DNA from: Lathyrus oleraceus
Taxonomy: Eukaryota; Streptophyta; Magnoliopsida; Fabales; Fabaceae
Length of the DNA stretch: 64,000 nt
Direction of reading: 5' to 3'
NCBI RefSeq assembly: GCF_024323335.1
Contig: NC_066585.1
Location: forward strand, 85,362,614-85,426,613
Part shown: piece by piece, positions 1-11,632 of the stretch
Numbering within the stretch: position 1 is the first letter of the stretch
How the letters are laid out: each line of letters begins with the position of its first letter
The notes under the pieces: generated by a model
Databases searched by the model: none
What the model was told of the DNA's origin: nothing
The model's input: only the letters and a program-made list of their open reading frames with translations
Program-made: the position numbers and the translations under genes

Positions 1-723
1 CGACATTATCCTTTGAGACCATTTCAAATTCTGATCATTCTTCAAGACTGATTGAGGAAGGTGCGAAATAAACCACCTAGACAATAAAGGTACGCAGCAC
101 ATGAGAGTCCCTTGCCTTTTCATAGTACGGGTGTGAAGGGAATGCAAGATGTCTCCAAGCAAGGTAGGCACAGGGTTATGAGTGAGAAATATCTTAATAG
201 CATTCACGTCTATGAATTGGTCTGGATTAGGGAATAACACCAAACCATAGATTAGTAATGCTAGGACATCTTCGAAAGCATGGACCTTCATAACTTTTAG
301 GAATTCTCGGGCCTTACTTATCATAAATTTGGCAAGCAAACCCTTAACTCCACTTCTTGTTACCCAATTAGTTTCAAGGTCGGATTTTGTCAAGTGTAAA
401 GCCGCGGCAACTTCTTCAGACTTCAGAATCTTTTCCAGACCACTGAAAGGTGTATGATCAAGAATAGGTATCCCAAGCAACCTGGAAAATTCTTCTAATG
501 TGGGTACCAACTGATAATCTGGGAAGGTGAAGCAATGATGTTTAGGATCGAAGAACTGGAATAGGACCCTCATCATATCCTCTTTGAAACCAGTGGTAAC
601 CAAATTGAGGAGAGAACCATGTTTCTGGATAAACTGAGCCTGATCAGGAAGTTCTGACACTAAATCCTTGAGTTGAGGAGAGATTGCTACAAGATTAATC
701 CGGATAGTCCTCCTGGGAGCCAT
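1..723 (-). CDS. Ogre-A ORF1-like protein, PMD/DUF7745-like, partial
   Basis: An open frame starts with ATG at 723-721 (MAPRRTIRIN) and runs off the left edge without a stop, giving about 241 residues. It lies downstream of an Ogre/Tat primer binding site and LTR. Ogre elements carry an extra ORF of unknown function ahead of gag, and this fits that position. Residues 65-87 read FTFPDYQ then LVPTLEEFSRLLGIPI, the pattern of the plant mobile domain/DUF7745 group. A second stretch, roughly residues 145-190, resembles the later part of that domain. No frame break is visible in the part present. The role is unknown. The ORF1 family call is confident; the exact domain name is from memory. Confidence 0.75.
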   Translation of the reverse strand, partial: MAPRRTIRINLVAISPQLKDLVSELPDQAQFIQKHGSLLNLVTTGFKEDMMRVLFQFFDPKHHCFTFPDYQLVPTLEEFSRLLGIPILDHTPFSGLEKILKSEEVAAALHLTKSDLETNWVTRSGVKGLLAKFMISKAREFLKVMKVHAFEDVLALLIYGLVLFPNPDQFIDVNAIKIFLTHNPVPTLLGDILHSLHTRTMKRQGTLMCCVPLLSRWFISHLPQSVLKNDQNLKWSQRIMS

Positions 724-1427
724 AGCCTTATAAAACAGAGCAAAGTTAAATCCCTAAGTCCTTGAAATGATGTTATGATGTCATGATGTTATGATGTTAT
801 GATGTTATGATGTTATGTAAATAACAAGCACAAGCAAGTCACACAACAATCATTCCTAGGTTTTAAGGCTTGCATGAGTTCCATAGGTAAGTACCCTCCC
901 CGCTGAAGTTTGGTTGGTTCAACCTGTCCTAGAATAGTAACTGGGTTCTAGAAGGATCTCAAATCATTGACCTTCCTTTAAGTCCACTTCAGTGCAACGC
1001 CAAGTGGTTGACCAAAGCTTCCCTAAAGTCCAATCTCAAAGAGTGTAGTATCGAGTCTCAACCAACCCCAGTCGGAACCGAAGTCAGTTATCTCACTACT
1101 TTCTAATGGCTAGGATGAGTCAATTAGGGTTCTAAAGGTCTGGTTAATGCTTTGATGACACCACACGAATGCCAAATTTTTCCTCGAGTAAACATGAGGA
1201 ACATCAGGACATCCAAAGTGTCACATTAACCGTAGCCATCATTTTAACCATTCCAGTATACGCCGGATAGTCGCGATGATCTATTGCTACTTACCTAAGG
1301 TACACTAGATTCGGGTGTAGGATCTTTCACTCAAGCATAAAATACCCTCGAAAGAAGGAACAGTTTAAAACATAAATGATTTTTAAGGTGACCTCTCTTT
1401 GTAAGTCCCCAGCAAAGTCGCCAGTTC
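724..1427 (-). other. Ogre-A 5' untranslated leader with primer binding site
   Basis: This is non-coding sequence between the LTR and ORF1 of Ogre-A. Read on the - strand, 1423-1405 gives TGGCGACTTTGCTGGGGAC, four bases inside the LTR. That is the tRNA-Arg-type primer binding site typical of Ogre/Tat elements. Positions 767-817 hold a short array of the unit ATGATGTT just before the ORF1 start. Nothing else is recognised. Confidence 0.75.
767..817. repeat. ATGATGTT microsatellite in the Ogre-A leader
   Basis: About six imperfect copies of the 8-base unit ATGATGTT (one copy reads ATGATGTC) lie just upstream of the Ogre-A ORF1 start. Confidence 0.85.
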
Positions 1428-3454
1428 TGTCATGCGGTGAACTGACTTTTTGTGTTCTTTTAATCGCAATGTCGCGGTTAGCAAGAGTCGCCACCGACTT
1501 TTCATTTATCCAATAAGGAAAGGTGGAAAAGAACAGGAAAGACCTTAAATTAGATTCTTAGGTTCGGGAGGTACATTATACAAAGGGAAGGTGTTAGCAC
1601 CCTTTGTATCCATGGTTATCCATGGGCTCTTAATTGCTCAATCATTTATGTTTTTCTAGTTTGAAAAAGTGGTTGAGAAATGTGTAGGAAATGTTTTGAA
1701 AAGGAGAATTTAACTTTGTAATGATTCTTGAATGAATGTGTACAAAGTGGTTATCTCGTTTAGTTTTGAAAATAGTTTAGAAAAATATGACTCGGCAATG
1801 ATTCTAGTGCGAATGTATGCCAAGTGGTGATTTTCTAATGGAGGTTTTGAAAGGTGTAAGGTGTGAAAAGTAGTTTTAAATTGTGAATAAGCAATTAAGA
1901 GTTATACCTATCCGAGGTCTTTCCGGGCATTTCCTATCCTTATGAGGGTAAAACTGTCCTTACTATTGAGAAGTAAGCAGTTTCATCCTTTGGATGTAGA
2001 AGGGTCATCGAAGGGTCATCGATTGGTCATTGAAGGCAACAGTTGTGAGGATACCTTAGCATTCGAAGGGACGATCATCATTTAACCGTAGACTACACCG
2101 AAGGGTCATCAAGGGACAAAGGCAACATTCGAGGGACTATGATGATTTAGCCGAAGGGTCTTTGCTAAGTGTATCCCCATATTCGCGGGACATGACCATA
2201 ATACCGTAATCGTAGGGTAACAAAAGAGAGGTCCAAGATCGCATATTAAAAGGCAAAGTTTTACAATTAATTAGATAGCCGTAGTCGATCAAGTAATTAG
2301 GTCCATATTAAAATCAGTACATTAAGATCAATTAAGCCATTAGGGTGGATCTTCACCATGAAATTAATACATTAAAATCAATTGAGTAATTCAGGGTGAA
2401 TCTCCATAAGGGTATCCCACGCCTAAAGTGGAATACCTAGCCGGCCATTTCCTCGGGAATATGTAAACCTTTACACAATTCAGCACACGGGTTAGAGCAT
2501 CAAAGTAAAGTATAATTGAAAATTGCACTACAACACAACAGTCATGAACTCAGACCAAATGATGCAGAATTATAATAAGTTTTGGTTAGATAGACATAAG
2601 GCAGAATAGAAAAGAAACAAAGCAGCCACTGTCCCGTTCGCCTCTGCTTTGCCTAGCGAAGGCTCAGCGAATGCTCGCTACAGGCTCGCTTAGCGATGTG
2701 CTAGCGAGCGGCCACGGGGTTGGAGTTTGACAGCAGCATGACCTCCGAAAACCTGAACTTTTATGGCATTTGATTACAGGAATAGCATGGACAAACATTC
2801 ATGATATTCAAGCATATTTAAATTCGCATGTGAAATCAAATTACATATTCGAAACTTCAATCATGATGCTTTATGTATATAGAGATCACCGATTAAAAGC
2901 ATAAAACAATAGTGATGCGCAAACCTGTTTGCAACTAAGCTGCTATGTTGGAGAGACTGATCACTTTTGGTATCGGATGGAGTTGGGCGGCGGTAGCTTC
3001 GGAGCGGAGGAGCGGCCTTCAGGGTTTCTTTATTCGGGACTTTCTAAGGTAGCCTCCAGGGTTTTTGTGCCAGGGTTTCCGTCTGTCCTTGTCTGTCTTT
3101 TTCGTGGCTGAAGTGCCAGTATTTATAGTGATCGTGGTGACCTAATGGGCTCAGAATGAAGCCCAAAAATTCTGATATTCGCAAGCTTCGCTAGGCGAAG
3201 GAGTTTCTCGCCTAGCGAGCAAGCTATTTTGGGCTTTTACTGGATCTGGTGCTTCGCTGGGGCGAGTGTCATAACGAGGGGTTCGCTAGGCGAAGGAATT
3301 GCTCGCCTAGCGAGCAGGCCAGTTTGGGCCATTTCTGGATTGGGCCTGTTGTGAGTTGGGCTTTTGTCCCTTGAAGACTAGTGTCTTGCGGAATAAGTCG
3401 GAGTATCTCGAAAAATGTTTTATAAGATTAGTGGGTGAATTTTGGGGTATGACA
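1428..3454 (-). mobile_element. Ogre-A 5' LTR (2027 bp)
   Basis: The LTR runs from TGTCAT at 1428 to ATGACA at 3454 on the + strand, so it starts TGTCATACCCCAAAATT in element orientation. It is followed on its inner side by the tRNA-Arg primer site, which makes it the 5' LTR of a minus-strand element that leaves the window at base 1. It is closely related to the Ogre-B LTR at 5066-7054. Near 2640-2710 and 3180-3330 it carries repeated GCTCGCTAGGCGAG-type palindromes. The outer flank GGTGG (3455-3459) should be one copy of the target duplication; the other copy is outside the window. The insertion cuts the FAR1 domain of the MULE transposase. Confidence 0.88.
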
Positions 3455-4481
3455 GGTGGGAAACACAAGATTAGTGATAGTGGTACCCAAAGTGCGTCCA
3501 AGAAATGTGGATGTCCATTTAAAATCAGGTCGACTCCGGAGAAAGATGGATCTGGTTGGAAGATTGATGTAAAATGTGGGTTACATAATCATGGTTTACC
3601 TGATAGATTAGAAGGCCATTCGGTTATTGGTAGGTTGACCACAGATGAGAAGCAACATGTCGCTGATTTGGCAAAGAGACATGTAGCATCTAGAAACATT
3701 TTGCTTTCCTTGCAAGATAAGTTTCCTGAGAATGTCACTCGGATTACGCAAGTATACGAGCATAAGAGTGTGATAGAAAAAGAGATAAGAGGTCCAAGGA
3801 GTGAGATACAACATCTGTTTAAGCTTATTGAGGATGCAGGATATGTGTATTAGAGTAGAAAAAAGATGACTCGGAAGTGGTGAGAGAGATATTTTGGGCA
3901 CATCCTGATTCAGTTAAGTTATTGAATATATTTCCGATTGTGTTAGTTATGGATAGCACCTACAAGACAAACAAATATAGACAACCTTTGTTTGAAATTG
4001 TTGGCATGACATCGACTGAGTTGACTTTTGCTGTTGAATTTGCGTATATGGAGTCTGAGCAAACAGAGAATTTTTGCTGGGTATTGGAGAAATTAAAAGA
4101 GTTGTTTGTGAAGAAAGACATGTGTCCACAAGTGATTTTGACAGATAGAGATCTTGCTTTGATGAAAGCAATTGAAGTTGTGTTTCCCAACTCGATTAAT
4201 TTGCTATGTAGATTTCACATTAACAAAAACGTTGGTGCCAAATGCAAACAACATGTGGTGAATGACCTGCAAAAGACGATAGACACATTATGGATGGAAG
4301 TTGTCTGGCCTAGTGATGAGGTTGAGTATGGTCAGCGGTTGCATCAACTTGAGCAAGCATGTGTTGATTATAGTGGATTTATTAATTATGTGAAAGACAC
4401 ATGGTTGACTCTACATAGGCATAGATTTGTTGGAGCATGGATTAATCGAGTGCTACATTTGGGTAACACAACGACTAATCG
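3455..4481 (+). pseudogene. MULE transposase, first visible exon (FAR1 and DDE part), broken
   Basis: The translation gives a FAR1-type zinc/DNA-binding segment (KKCGCPFKIRSTPEKDG, then CGLHNHGL), followed by the MULE DDE transposase core with MDSTYKTNKYRQPLF and ILTDRDLALMKAIEVVFP, which hold the first two catalytic Asp. The start and the first part of FAR1 are cut off by Ogre-A. Two lesions are clear: an in-frame TAG at 3851-3853 where the family normally has Trp, and a one-base loss in the A-run at 3859-3864 that shifts the frame. The frame then stays open to a GTACGT donor at 4482. The gene continues at 17939 after an intron now filled by copia-1. The gene cannot make an intact transposase. 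Confidence 0.88.
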
Positions 4482-4583
4482 GTACGTCTTATAATTTTGT
4501 ATGTGTTATTTTTATATCTGATATTATTTTTATGTTTTTTTATGTGTTATTTTCAATATCTGATATTTTTAATATTTGATATT

Positions 4584-5065
4584 TGAAGGAGAATTGCGGT
4601 CCAAAACGCAGCGGAAATTAAAATTTTCTCCTTTAGAGATCCTTACGAATGGTCATGATCAATGATAGAATATTTACCTCTTGTGACGACTGAAACCTTT
4701 GGTGCATATCTCTTGTGACGATCAAAACCTTTGATGCAGATCCACGGAGCGATCACGAACGTTGAACGATGACAACGTCTCTACTCAGTCCACACGAACG
4801 GATTCCTTCAATCTCAGTGCTAGCTGGTACGAATGAAGGCTTTGAGTGAGAGAGAGAGAGAGAGAGAGAGTGAAAACGAAAAGAATGCAACCGCAAATTT
4901 TTGCTTCTGCACAAGGGTTCTATTTATAGAACCACTTGTGTGGGCTTCAAGCTAAAAAGCCCACTTAAGTGTATTTTGGCCCATATCTTATAATATGCCC
5001 AAAATCACTTAAGCCCATGGTACCTTACCATATTTCGTATTCTACTCAAGTACAACGTACCTTAC
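4584..5065 (-). mobile_element. copia-1 3' LTR, distal part
   Basis: This matches 16501 onward in the intact right LTR. It is cut at 5065 by Ogre-B and resumes at 10706. It holds a (GA)n run near 4850-4870 and, on the - strand, a TATAAATAG box near 4920-4930. Confidence 0.92.
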
Positions 5066-7054
5066 TGTCATACGGTGAACTGACTTTATGTGTTTTGCTT
5101 TGGAAAGCAAATGTCGCGGATAGCAAGAGTTGCCACCGACTTTTCTTTTATCCAATAAGGAAAGGTGGAAAAGAACAGGAAATACCTCAATAGATTTTGG
5201 GTTCGGGAGGTACATTATACAAAGGGAAGGTATTAGCACCCTTTGTATCCATGGTTATCCATGGGCTCTTAATTGCTGGATCACTTATATTTTTATCTGA
5301 AAAGTGTTGGTGAATTGTTTAAAAAGGTTTCGAAAAGAGAGTTTAACTTTGTAATGATCCTCGTATGAATGTATACAAAGTATTTATCTCGTTTGATTTT
5401 GAAAAACAGTTTAGAAAAATATAACTTGGTAATGATTCTAGTATGAATGTATACCAAGTGGTGATTTTCTAGGACTTGCAAAGTGTGAGGGGTGGAAAAT
5501 GTTTTAGGTTATGATCCAGTAATTGAGAGTTATACCTTCCTAAGGTCGTTATGGGCATTTCCTATCCTTATGAGGGTAAAACTGTCCTTACTATTGAGAA
5601 GTAAGTAGTTTTATCCTTTGGATGTAAAAGGGTCATTGTAGGGTCGTCGATAGGTCATTGAAGGCAACAGTTGTAAGGATACCTTAGCATTCGAAGGGAC
5701 GATCATCATTTAACCGTAGGCTACACCGAGGGGTCATCGAGGGACAAAATTCGTATTTCCGAAGGCAACATCCGAGGGACCATGATTTATTTTATGATGA
5801 TTTAACCGAAGGGTCTTTGCTAAGTGTATCCCTACATTCGCGGGACACGACCGTTATACCGTAATACCGTAGGGTAACAAAAGAGAGGTCCAAGATCGCA
5901 TATTAAAAGGCAAAGTTTTACAATTAATTAGATAGCCGTAGTCGATTAAGTAATTAGGTCCATATTAAAATCAGTACATTAAGATCAATTAAGCCATTAG
6001 GGTGGATCTTCACCAGGAAATTAATACATTAAAATCAATTGAGTAATTCAGGGTGAATCTCCATAAGGGTATCCCACACATAAAGTGGAATACCTAGCCG
6101 GCCATTTCCTCGGGAATATGTAAACCTTTACACAATTCAGCACACGGGTTAGAGCATCAAAGTAAAGTATAATTGAAAATTGCACTACAACACAACAGTC
6201 ATAATCTCAGGCCAAATGATGCAGAATTATAATAAGTCTTGGTTAGATAGGCATAAGGCAGAATAGAAAAGAAACAAAGCAGCCACTGTCCCGTTCGCCT
6301 CTGCTTCGCCTAGCGAAGGCTCAGCGAAGGCTCGCTACAGGCTCGCTTAGCGATGTGCTAGCGAGCGGCCACGGGTTTGGATTTTGGCGGCAGCATGATC
6401 TCCGAAAACCTGAACTTGTATGGCACTTGATTACAGGAATAACATGGACAAACATTCATGATATTCAAGCATATTTAAATTCGCACGTGAAATCAAATTA
6501 CATATTTGAAACTTCAATCATGATGCTTTATGTATATAGAGATTACCGATTAAAAGCATAAAACAATAGTGATGCGCAAACCTGCTTGCAACTAAGCTGC
6601 TATGTTGAAGAGACTGATCGCTTTTGGTATCGGATGGAGTTGGGCGACGGTAGCTTCGGAGCGGAGGAGCGGCCTTCAGGGTTTCTTCACTCGGAACTCT
6701 CTAAAGTAGCCTCCAGGGTTTCTGTGCCAGGGTTTCCATCCGTCTTCCTCTGTTTTTCTTCCCCCTTTTCGTGACTGAAGCTTGGCTATTTATAATGCTC
6801 CTGTTGTGACCTAATGGGCTCAGAATGAAGCCTGAAAATTCTGATGTTCGCAAGCTTCGCTAGGCGAGCGTGTAGCGAAGGTTCGCTAGGCGAAGGAGTT
6901 GCTCGCCTAGCGGGCAGGCCAGTTTGGGCCATTTTCTGGATTGGGCCACTCGTGAGCTGGGCCTTTGTTCCTTTAAGATCAGTGTCATAAACATGAGTCG
7001 GAGTGCCCTGAAAAATGTCTTGAAATATTAATGGGCAAATTTTGGGGTATGACA
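5066..7054 (-). mobile_element. Ogre-B 3' LTR (1989 bp)
   Basis: This is a full LTR of the same family as 1428-3454, bounded by TGTCAT and ATGACA. The adjoining polypurine tract lies at 7055-7068 (TGAACAGGGGCAGC on the - strand), which confirms it as the 3' LTR. GC-rich palindromes of the GCTCGCCTAGCGAG type cluster at 6295-6365 and 6845-6920, on the U3 side of the LTR. Confidence 0.9.
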
Positions 7055-9166
7055 GCTGCCCCTGTTCAATATTCTTGAACCGAGAGAGTCAGAATGGTAT
7101 GTACGTCATTCGTGGTCTGGAGGTGGAAGATTATTGAACACTTAGGATGCCCCAAAAATTTGCACTTGTCAATTAGTTAGTCTTGAGGGAGATGGGTTTA
7201 AAGATGCCATCTAGGAAGTTTGATGATGAGAGCTTCAGAGTACGTCGTACGTTAGAAGATATCTGAAGTCATGGGTGTCACTGGGTCATACGCTAGACCG
7301 TATAGTGAGTCATTCATTAGGCCGTCGACTTCACTGGGGAGTTAGAATGGGTCATACGCCGCTGGGGATAACATATCAGAATGGATCATACGCTAGATCG
7401 TATCTGAGTTGCAGAATGGGCCGTCTGTTAGGCTGTATCTGACGAAAAGTAGTCGTACGCTAGACTACACCTCGGGATGTACCGTACGCTAGGTAGTATC
7501 CGAGGAATGAAGATCCGAATGGGTCGTACGCTAGACCGTATTGTTGGAGGAGTAATATGTTGTGCCGAATCAAAATGAGATAAGAATCCGAATGAGTCAT
7601 ACACTGCTGGGGATAAAGGATCAGAATGGATCGTACGCTAGATCGTATCTGAGTTGCGGAACGAGCCGTCCGTTAGGCTGTATCGTTACCGGGGGTGAAG
7701 GATCAGAATGGATCGTATGCTAGATCGTATCTGAGTTGTAGACTGAGCCGTCCGTTAGGCTGTACCTGATGATGAAGGGGGTAGTCATACGCCAGACTAT
7801 ACTTCAGAATGTACCGTACGCTAGGTAGCATTTGAGGCCTTGAAGGTCCAAATGGGTCGCATGCTAGACCGTATTGGAGTTGTTGAAGGTCGGAATGGAT
7901 CGTACGTTAGATCGCCTCTGAGTTGAAAGAGTCATATGTTGAGCTGAATCAGAATGAACCGTACGCTAGGCTATATCTGATAGTATTTGTATATGTTGTA
8001 TTTGCAATAAATGTCTGGGATGGGCTTATAGATGCCATCGTTAGGAGGATGTCAGAATGAATGTTGACATGGAGTATATCTGAAAGATGTAGTTGAATCC
8101 TGAACGTAATTGATGAGGATGTCCGTCTGAATGGACCTTTGTTTTGACTGTATCAGGGGAATAATTAACCTGAAAAATAAAGTTAGCTTCATGCCATGTC
8201 ATGATGCATGAGATGTTTTATGCTTTCGAAAATAACTGCGAACGATGTATGCATGCGTATGCTGTGAAATGATGTAATGAATGAATTATGCATCTGAAAA
8301 GTTCTTCCAGAGGACTCTACTGGGGAAAACAAATCTCAATCTTCTGGTTGGGAGATACTGGTATCGATGACCCTTTCTTAGCCGGGGATGCTTGATTTCT
8401 GTCTGATGGTAGAAATGTTCAACAGAAGCCTGGCTGGGAGTGGAAGAGATGACCCAGTTGTCTAGTAATGCCACTCTCTTCTGGGAATGACTGGCTTTGC
8501 TGGGGGATAGGATTAGCAACGGATTCATTGGAAAGCATGATTAGACCTTCTCCTCGATCCTGAAGTCTAGTAGTAATCGCTATTTCTATTTTATGCACGC
8601 ATTTTTGGTAAACATCGATCATATCCAAATGCATATATTAATTCGAATTAAATCAATGGACGCTTATGCAAACAAAACAGAGAAAGTAAAACAAAAGCAT
8701 TTTTTTTGAAACTAAAATTATATTGATTTCGAAAGAGGGCCTATAAACAGGCAATTTGTGTACAAGGAGACAGAAATCCTAGTAAGAGGAAATTGTCAAG
8801 AAAACAAAGAGAAAGCTATGCCGAAAACGTCCTATTGACTTTAATTCCACTACTGCCATTATGTCTTCAAGCCTCTCATCTCCTGCTGTCGGATAGAAGT
8901 GATTAGCTTGTTCAGTCCTTTGAACTTGGATGAAGCTGTCTGAGAACGGGACATAGTCATACGCTTTAATCCCTAATTTTTGCCTGGACCGCCTTTTCAG
9001 GTTTTCAATCCACCAGGCTACCCCTTTTTGCCCAAGCCGCCTTTTCAGGTTTTCGACTTGCCGGGTGCACATTTTTTTATGTTTATCCCTAATTTTTGCC
9101 CGAACCTTTTTGGTTCGCCGGGATGCCCTTACTTTTGCCTAGGTACGTCGACCTAGCAGGTCTCTT
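7055..9166 (-). repeat. Ogre-B 3' untranslated region with a variable tandem array
   Basis: No coding sequence is seen. From about 7240 to 7990 a motif like CGTACGCTAGACCGTAT recurs many times with 30-60 bp spacing and variable filler, including GATCGTACGCTAGATCGTAT and CGTCCGTTAGGCTGTAT variants. Between about 8970 and 9130 a second short duplication repeats GCCTTTTCAGGTTTTC. Tandem repeats in this part of Ogre-like elements are known and can seed satellites. Confidence 0.85.
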
Positions 9167-10300
9167 TTATGCGTAGTATTTTTTGACTATGTCTGCGTTC
9201 ACGGGATGCGGGAAGTCTTCGCCGTCCATTGTAGCTAGTATCATGGCTCCACCAGAGAATACCTTCTTAACTACAAACGACCCTTCGTACGTGGGAATCC
9301 ATTTGCCTCTGGGATCACCCTGTGGTAGAATGATACGCTTTATTACCAAGTCGCCAATTCGATATACCTGTCTCTTGACTCTTTTGTTAAATGCCTGGGT
9401 CATGCGCTTCTGATATATCTGTCCATGACAAACAGCCGCAAGTCTCTTCTCATCAATCAAGTTTATCTGATCGAGTCGAGTCTGAATCCATTCCTCTTCA
9501 TCTAAGCCCGCCTCTTTCATAATTCTTAGAGAGGGAATCTGAACTTCCACTGGTAAAACGGCTTCCATTCCGTAGACTAAAGAGAAAGGAGTTGCTCCTG
9601 TCGAAGTGCGTACTGAAGTGCGATAGCCATGAAGAGCAAACGGTAACATCTCATGCCAGTCTTTGTACGTCACCGTCATCTTTTGTATGATCTTCTTGAT
9701 ATTCTTATTAGCAGCTTCTACAGCGTCATTCATCTTTGGTCGGTACGGAGAAGAGTTATGGTGCTTTACGTTGAACTGCGTGCAGAGTTCAGTAATCATC
9801 TTGTTGTTCAAATTAGTACCATTGTCGGTGATAATCCTTTCAGGGATACCATACCGACAAATAAGACTATTCTTGATGAACCGTGCCACCACATTCTTGG
9901 TGACAGAAGCAAATGAGGCGGCCTCTACCCACTTTGTAAAGTAATCAATAGCGACAAGGATGAAACGATGTCCATTAGAAGCAGTAGGTTTAATCTCCCC
10001 AATCATATCAATGCCCCACATTGCAAAGGGCCAAGGTGCAGTCAACACGTTCAATGGAACAGGAGGTGCATGTACTTTATCCGCATATATCTGACACTTG
10101 TGACAAGTTCTGGAGTGATGATGACAATCATCTTCCATGGTAGACCAATAATACCCTGATCTCAGAATCTTCTTGGCCATCGTATGCCCACTAGAATGAG
10201 TCCCAAAAATACCGTCATGCATGTCTTCCATAATCTTTTCTACTTCCTTTTTATCCACACAGCGAAGCAAAGTCGAATCGTGGTTACGTTTGTATAATAC
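9167..10300 (-). CDS. Ogre-B integrase (Ty3/gypsy), 5'-truncated frame
   Basis: The frame is open from the deletion junction near 10300 to the stop at 9167. It starts in the RNase H-integrase linker (LYKRNHDSTLLRCVD). The zinc-binding part has a conserved His pair and CHKC. The DDE core follows: WGIDMIGEI, IITDNGTNLNN and NDAVEAANKNIKK carry the three acidic residues. The C-terminal part ends with MDGEDFPHPVNADIVKKYYA. No chromodomain is visible. The domain is uninterrupted, but there is no upstream pol to express it, so it is a relic of a polyprotein. Confidence 0.88.
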   Translation of the reverse strand, partial: VLYKRNHDSTLLRCVDKKEVEKIMEDMHDGIFGTHSSGHTMAKKILRSGYYWSTMEDDCHHHSRTCHKCQIYADKVHAPPVPLNVLTAPWPFAMWGIDMIGEIKPTASNGHRFILVAIDYFTKWVEAASFASVTKNVVARFIKNSLICRYGIPERIITDNGTNLNNKMITELCTQFNVKHHNSSPYRPKMNDAVEAANKNIKKIIQKMTVTYKDWHEMLPFALHGYRTSVRTSTGATPFSLVYGMEAVLPVEVQIPSLRIMKEAGLDEEEWIQTRLDQINLIDEKRLAAVCHGQIYQKRMTQAFNKRVKRQVYRIGDLVIKRIILPQGDPRGKWIPTYEGSFVVKKVFSGGAMILATMDGEDFPHPVNADIVKKYYA

Positions 10301-10700
10301 TTCGGAGCGGAGGAGCGGCCTTCAGGGTTTCTTCACTCGGAACTCTCTAAAGTAGCCTCCAGGGTTTCTGTGCCAGGGTTTCCGTCCGTCTTCCTCTGTT
10401 TTTCTTCCCCCTTTTCGTGACTGAAGCTTGGCTATTTATAATGCTCCTGTTGTGACCTAATGGGCTCAGAATGAAGCCCGAAAATTCTGATGTTCGCAAG
10501 CTTCGCTAGGCGAGCGTGTAGCGAAGGTTCGCTAGGCGAAGGAGTTGCTCGCCTAGCGAGCAGGCCAGTTTGGGCCATTTTCTGGATTGGGCCACTCGTG
10601 AGCTGGGCCTTTGTTCCTTTAAGATCAGTGTCATAAACATGAGTCAGAGTGCCCTGAAAAATGTCTTGAAATATTAATGGGCAAATTTTGGGGTATGACA
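10300..10700 (-). mobile_element. Ogre-B 5' LTR stub (401 bp)
   Basis: This is collinear and nearly identical with 6654-7054 of the 3' LTR, with equal length. It is the first 401 bp of the LTR in element orientation. At 10300 it joins integrase coding sequence directly; CTTCGGAG lies at the junction. This marks the deletion that removed most of Ogre-B. Confidence 0.9.
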
Positions 10701-10705
10701 CTTAC

Positions 10706-11620
10706 GATGTTCTATAATTCACTTAAGGGCACCGTACCTTACGGTATTCCTTAGTTACTCTATCTCTCATCGATCCGTCCTTTGTGTGTGACCCTGTAGG
10801 TTTTCGTGACGTTGGCAATTATATTAAATCACGTATTTAACATAATAAACAGTGAGCGGTATCTAGCAACACATCACTGCTACCCAAGACACGAAAATGT
10901 CAAGTGATCTGACACAATCTTCTGTGATAATAATTATGTGTATAATTACCCTTTTGCCCTTATGTCTATATTGAACACAAGGCATAGACCGTGTCATCCT
11001 TGTCCAATTCAATATTGGGCCCATAGACATTTATCCTGTTATGCAGAATGGGCAAATTCCATCTAGGTCACTCATGTCCCTCAGCATGCTTCGTGGAGTA
11101 CCCATCAACTGTCTTTATGGTTATCCAGTTACGGACAACGTTGGATCAACAATAAAGCACTCGACTCCACATCTAGGATCCATAGTGGTTTCAGGTCGAA
11201 GAGTGGTATACACCATTATCACCATGAGAATAACTTATGACACTTTGCATAACTTTCTATATAGTATTCTCATAGCGGGTCAATCCGGTATAAATATTAC
11301 TCCTAATATTCATACCTATGTTTAAGACTTGATAACTCTTTATCCATGATCCATGAGATGTGATCATCAGTCTACAAACATAATAGTCTTAATGCTTTAA
11401 TGTTATCCCACTTCACACTAAAGCTCGACTACGGATACTTTAGGAATAGTGTCCTTATGTTCAATGTGTTCTCATGATTAAGTCACACTTAATATATTAA
11501 ACGGACTATCTATTCCAGGGACTTTATTAATCAACCATAATAAAGAGAATGCCTTTTATTATTAATAAATAATTCGATACAAGTACCAAAATGTATTGGC
11601 CTCTAGGGCTTACACCAACA
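10706..11620 (-). mobile_element. copia-1 3' LTR, proximal part, and polypurine tract
   Basis: The left copia-1 LTR continues here after Ogre-B and matches 16980-17893. It ends CACCAACA at 11620. The next bases, ATCTCCCACTAG, read on the - strand as a polypurine tract (CTAGTGGGAGAT), directly upstream of TGTTGGTG. This confirms it as the 3' LTR. Confidence 0.9.
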
Positions 11621-11632
11621 ATCTCCCACTAG

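Larger units (their letters stand above)
5066..10700 (-). mobile_element. Ogre-B: internally deleted Ogre-like element
   Basis: The element is bounded by TGTCAT at 5066 and ATGACA at 10700, with perfect 5-bp duplications CTTAC at 5061-5065 and 10701-10705. The empty site is seen uninterrupted in the other copia-1 LTR near 16975. In minus orientation it keeps only the first 401 bp of the 5' LTR (10700-10300), the integrase, a long 3' untranslated region, the polypurine tract and a full 3' LTR. The rest of the 5' LTR, ORF1, gag, protease, reverse transcriptase and RNase H are missing at one junction near 10300. Confidence 0.92.

Noticed and set aside
2929..3111. Frame MQLSCYVGETDHFWYRME repeated at 6586-6774
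   Set aside because: It is conserved between the two LTRs only because the LTRs are related; it has no domain and is not maintained as a reading frame.
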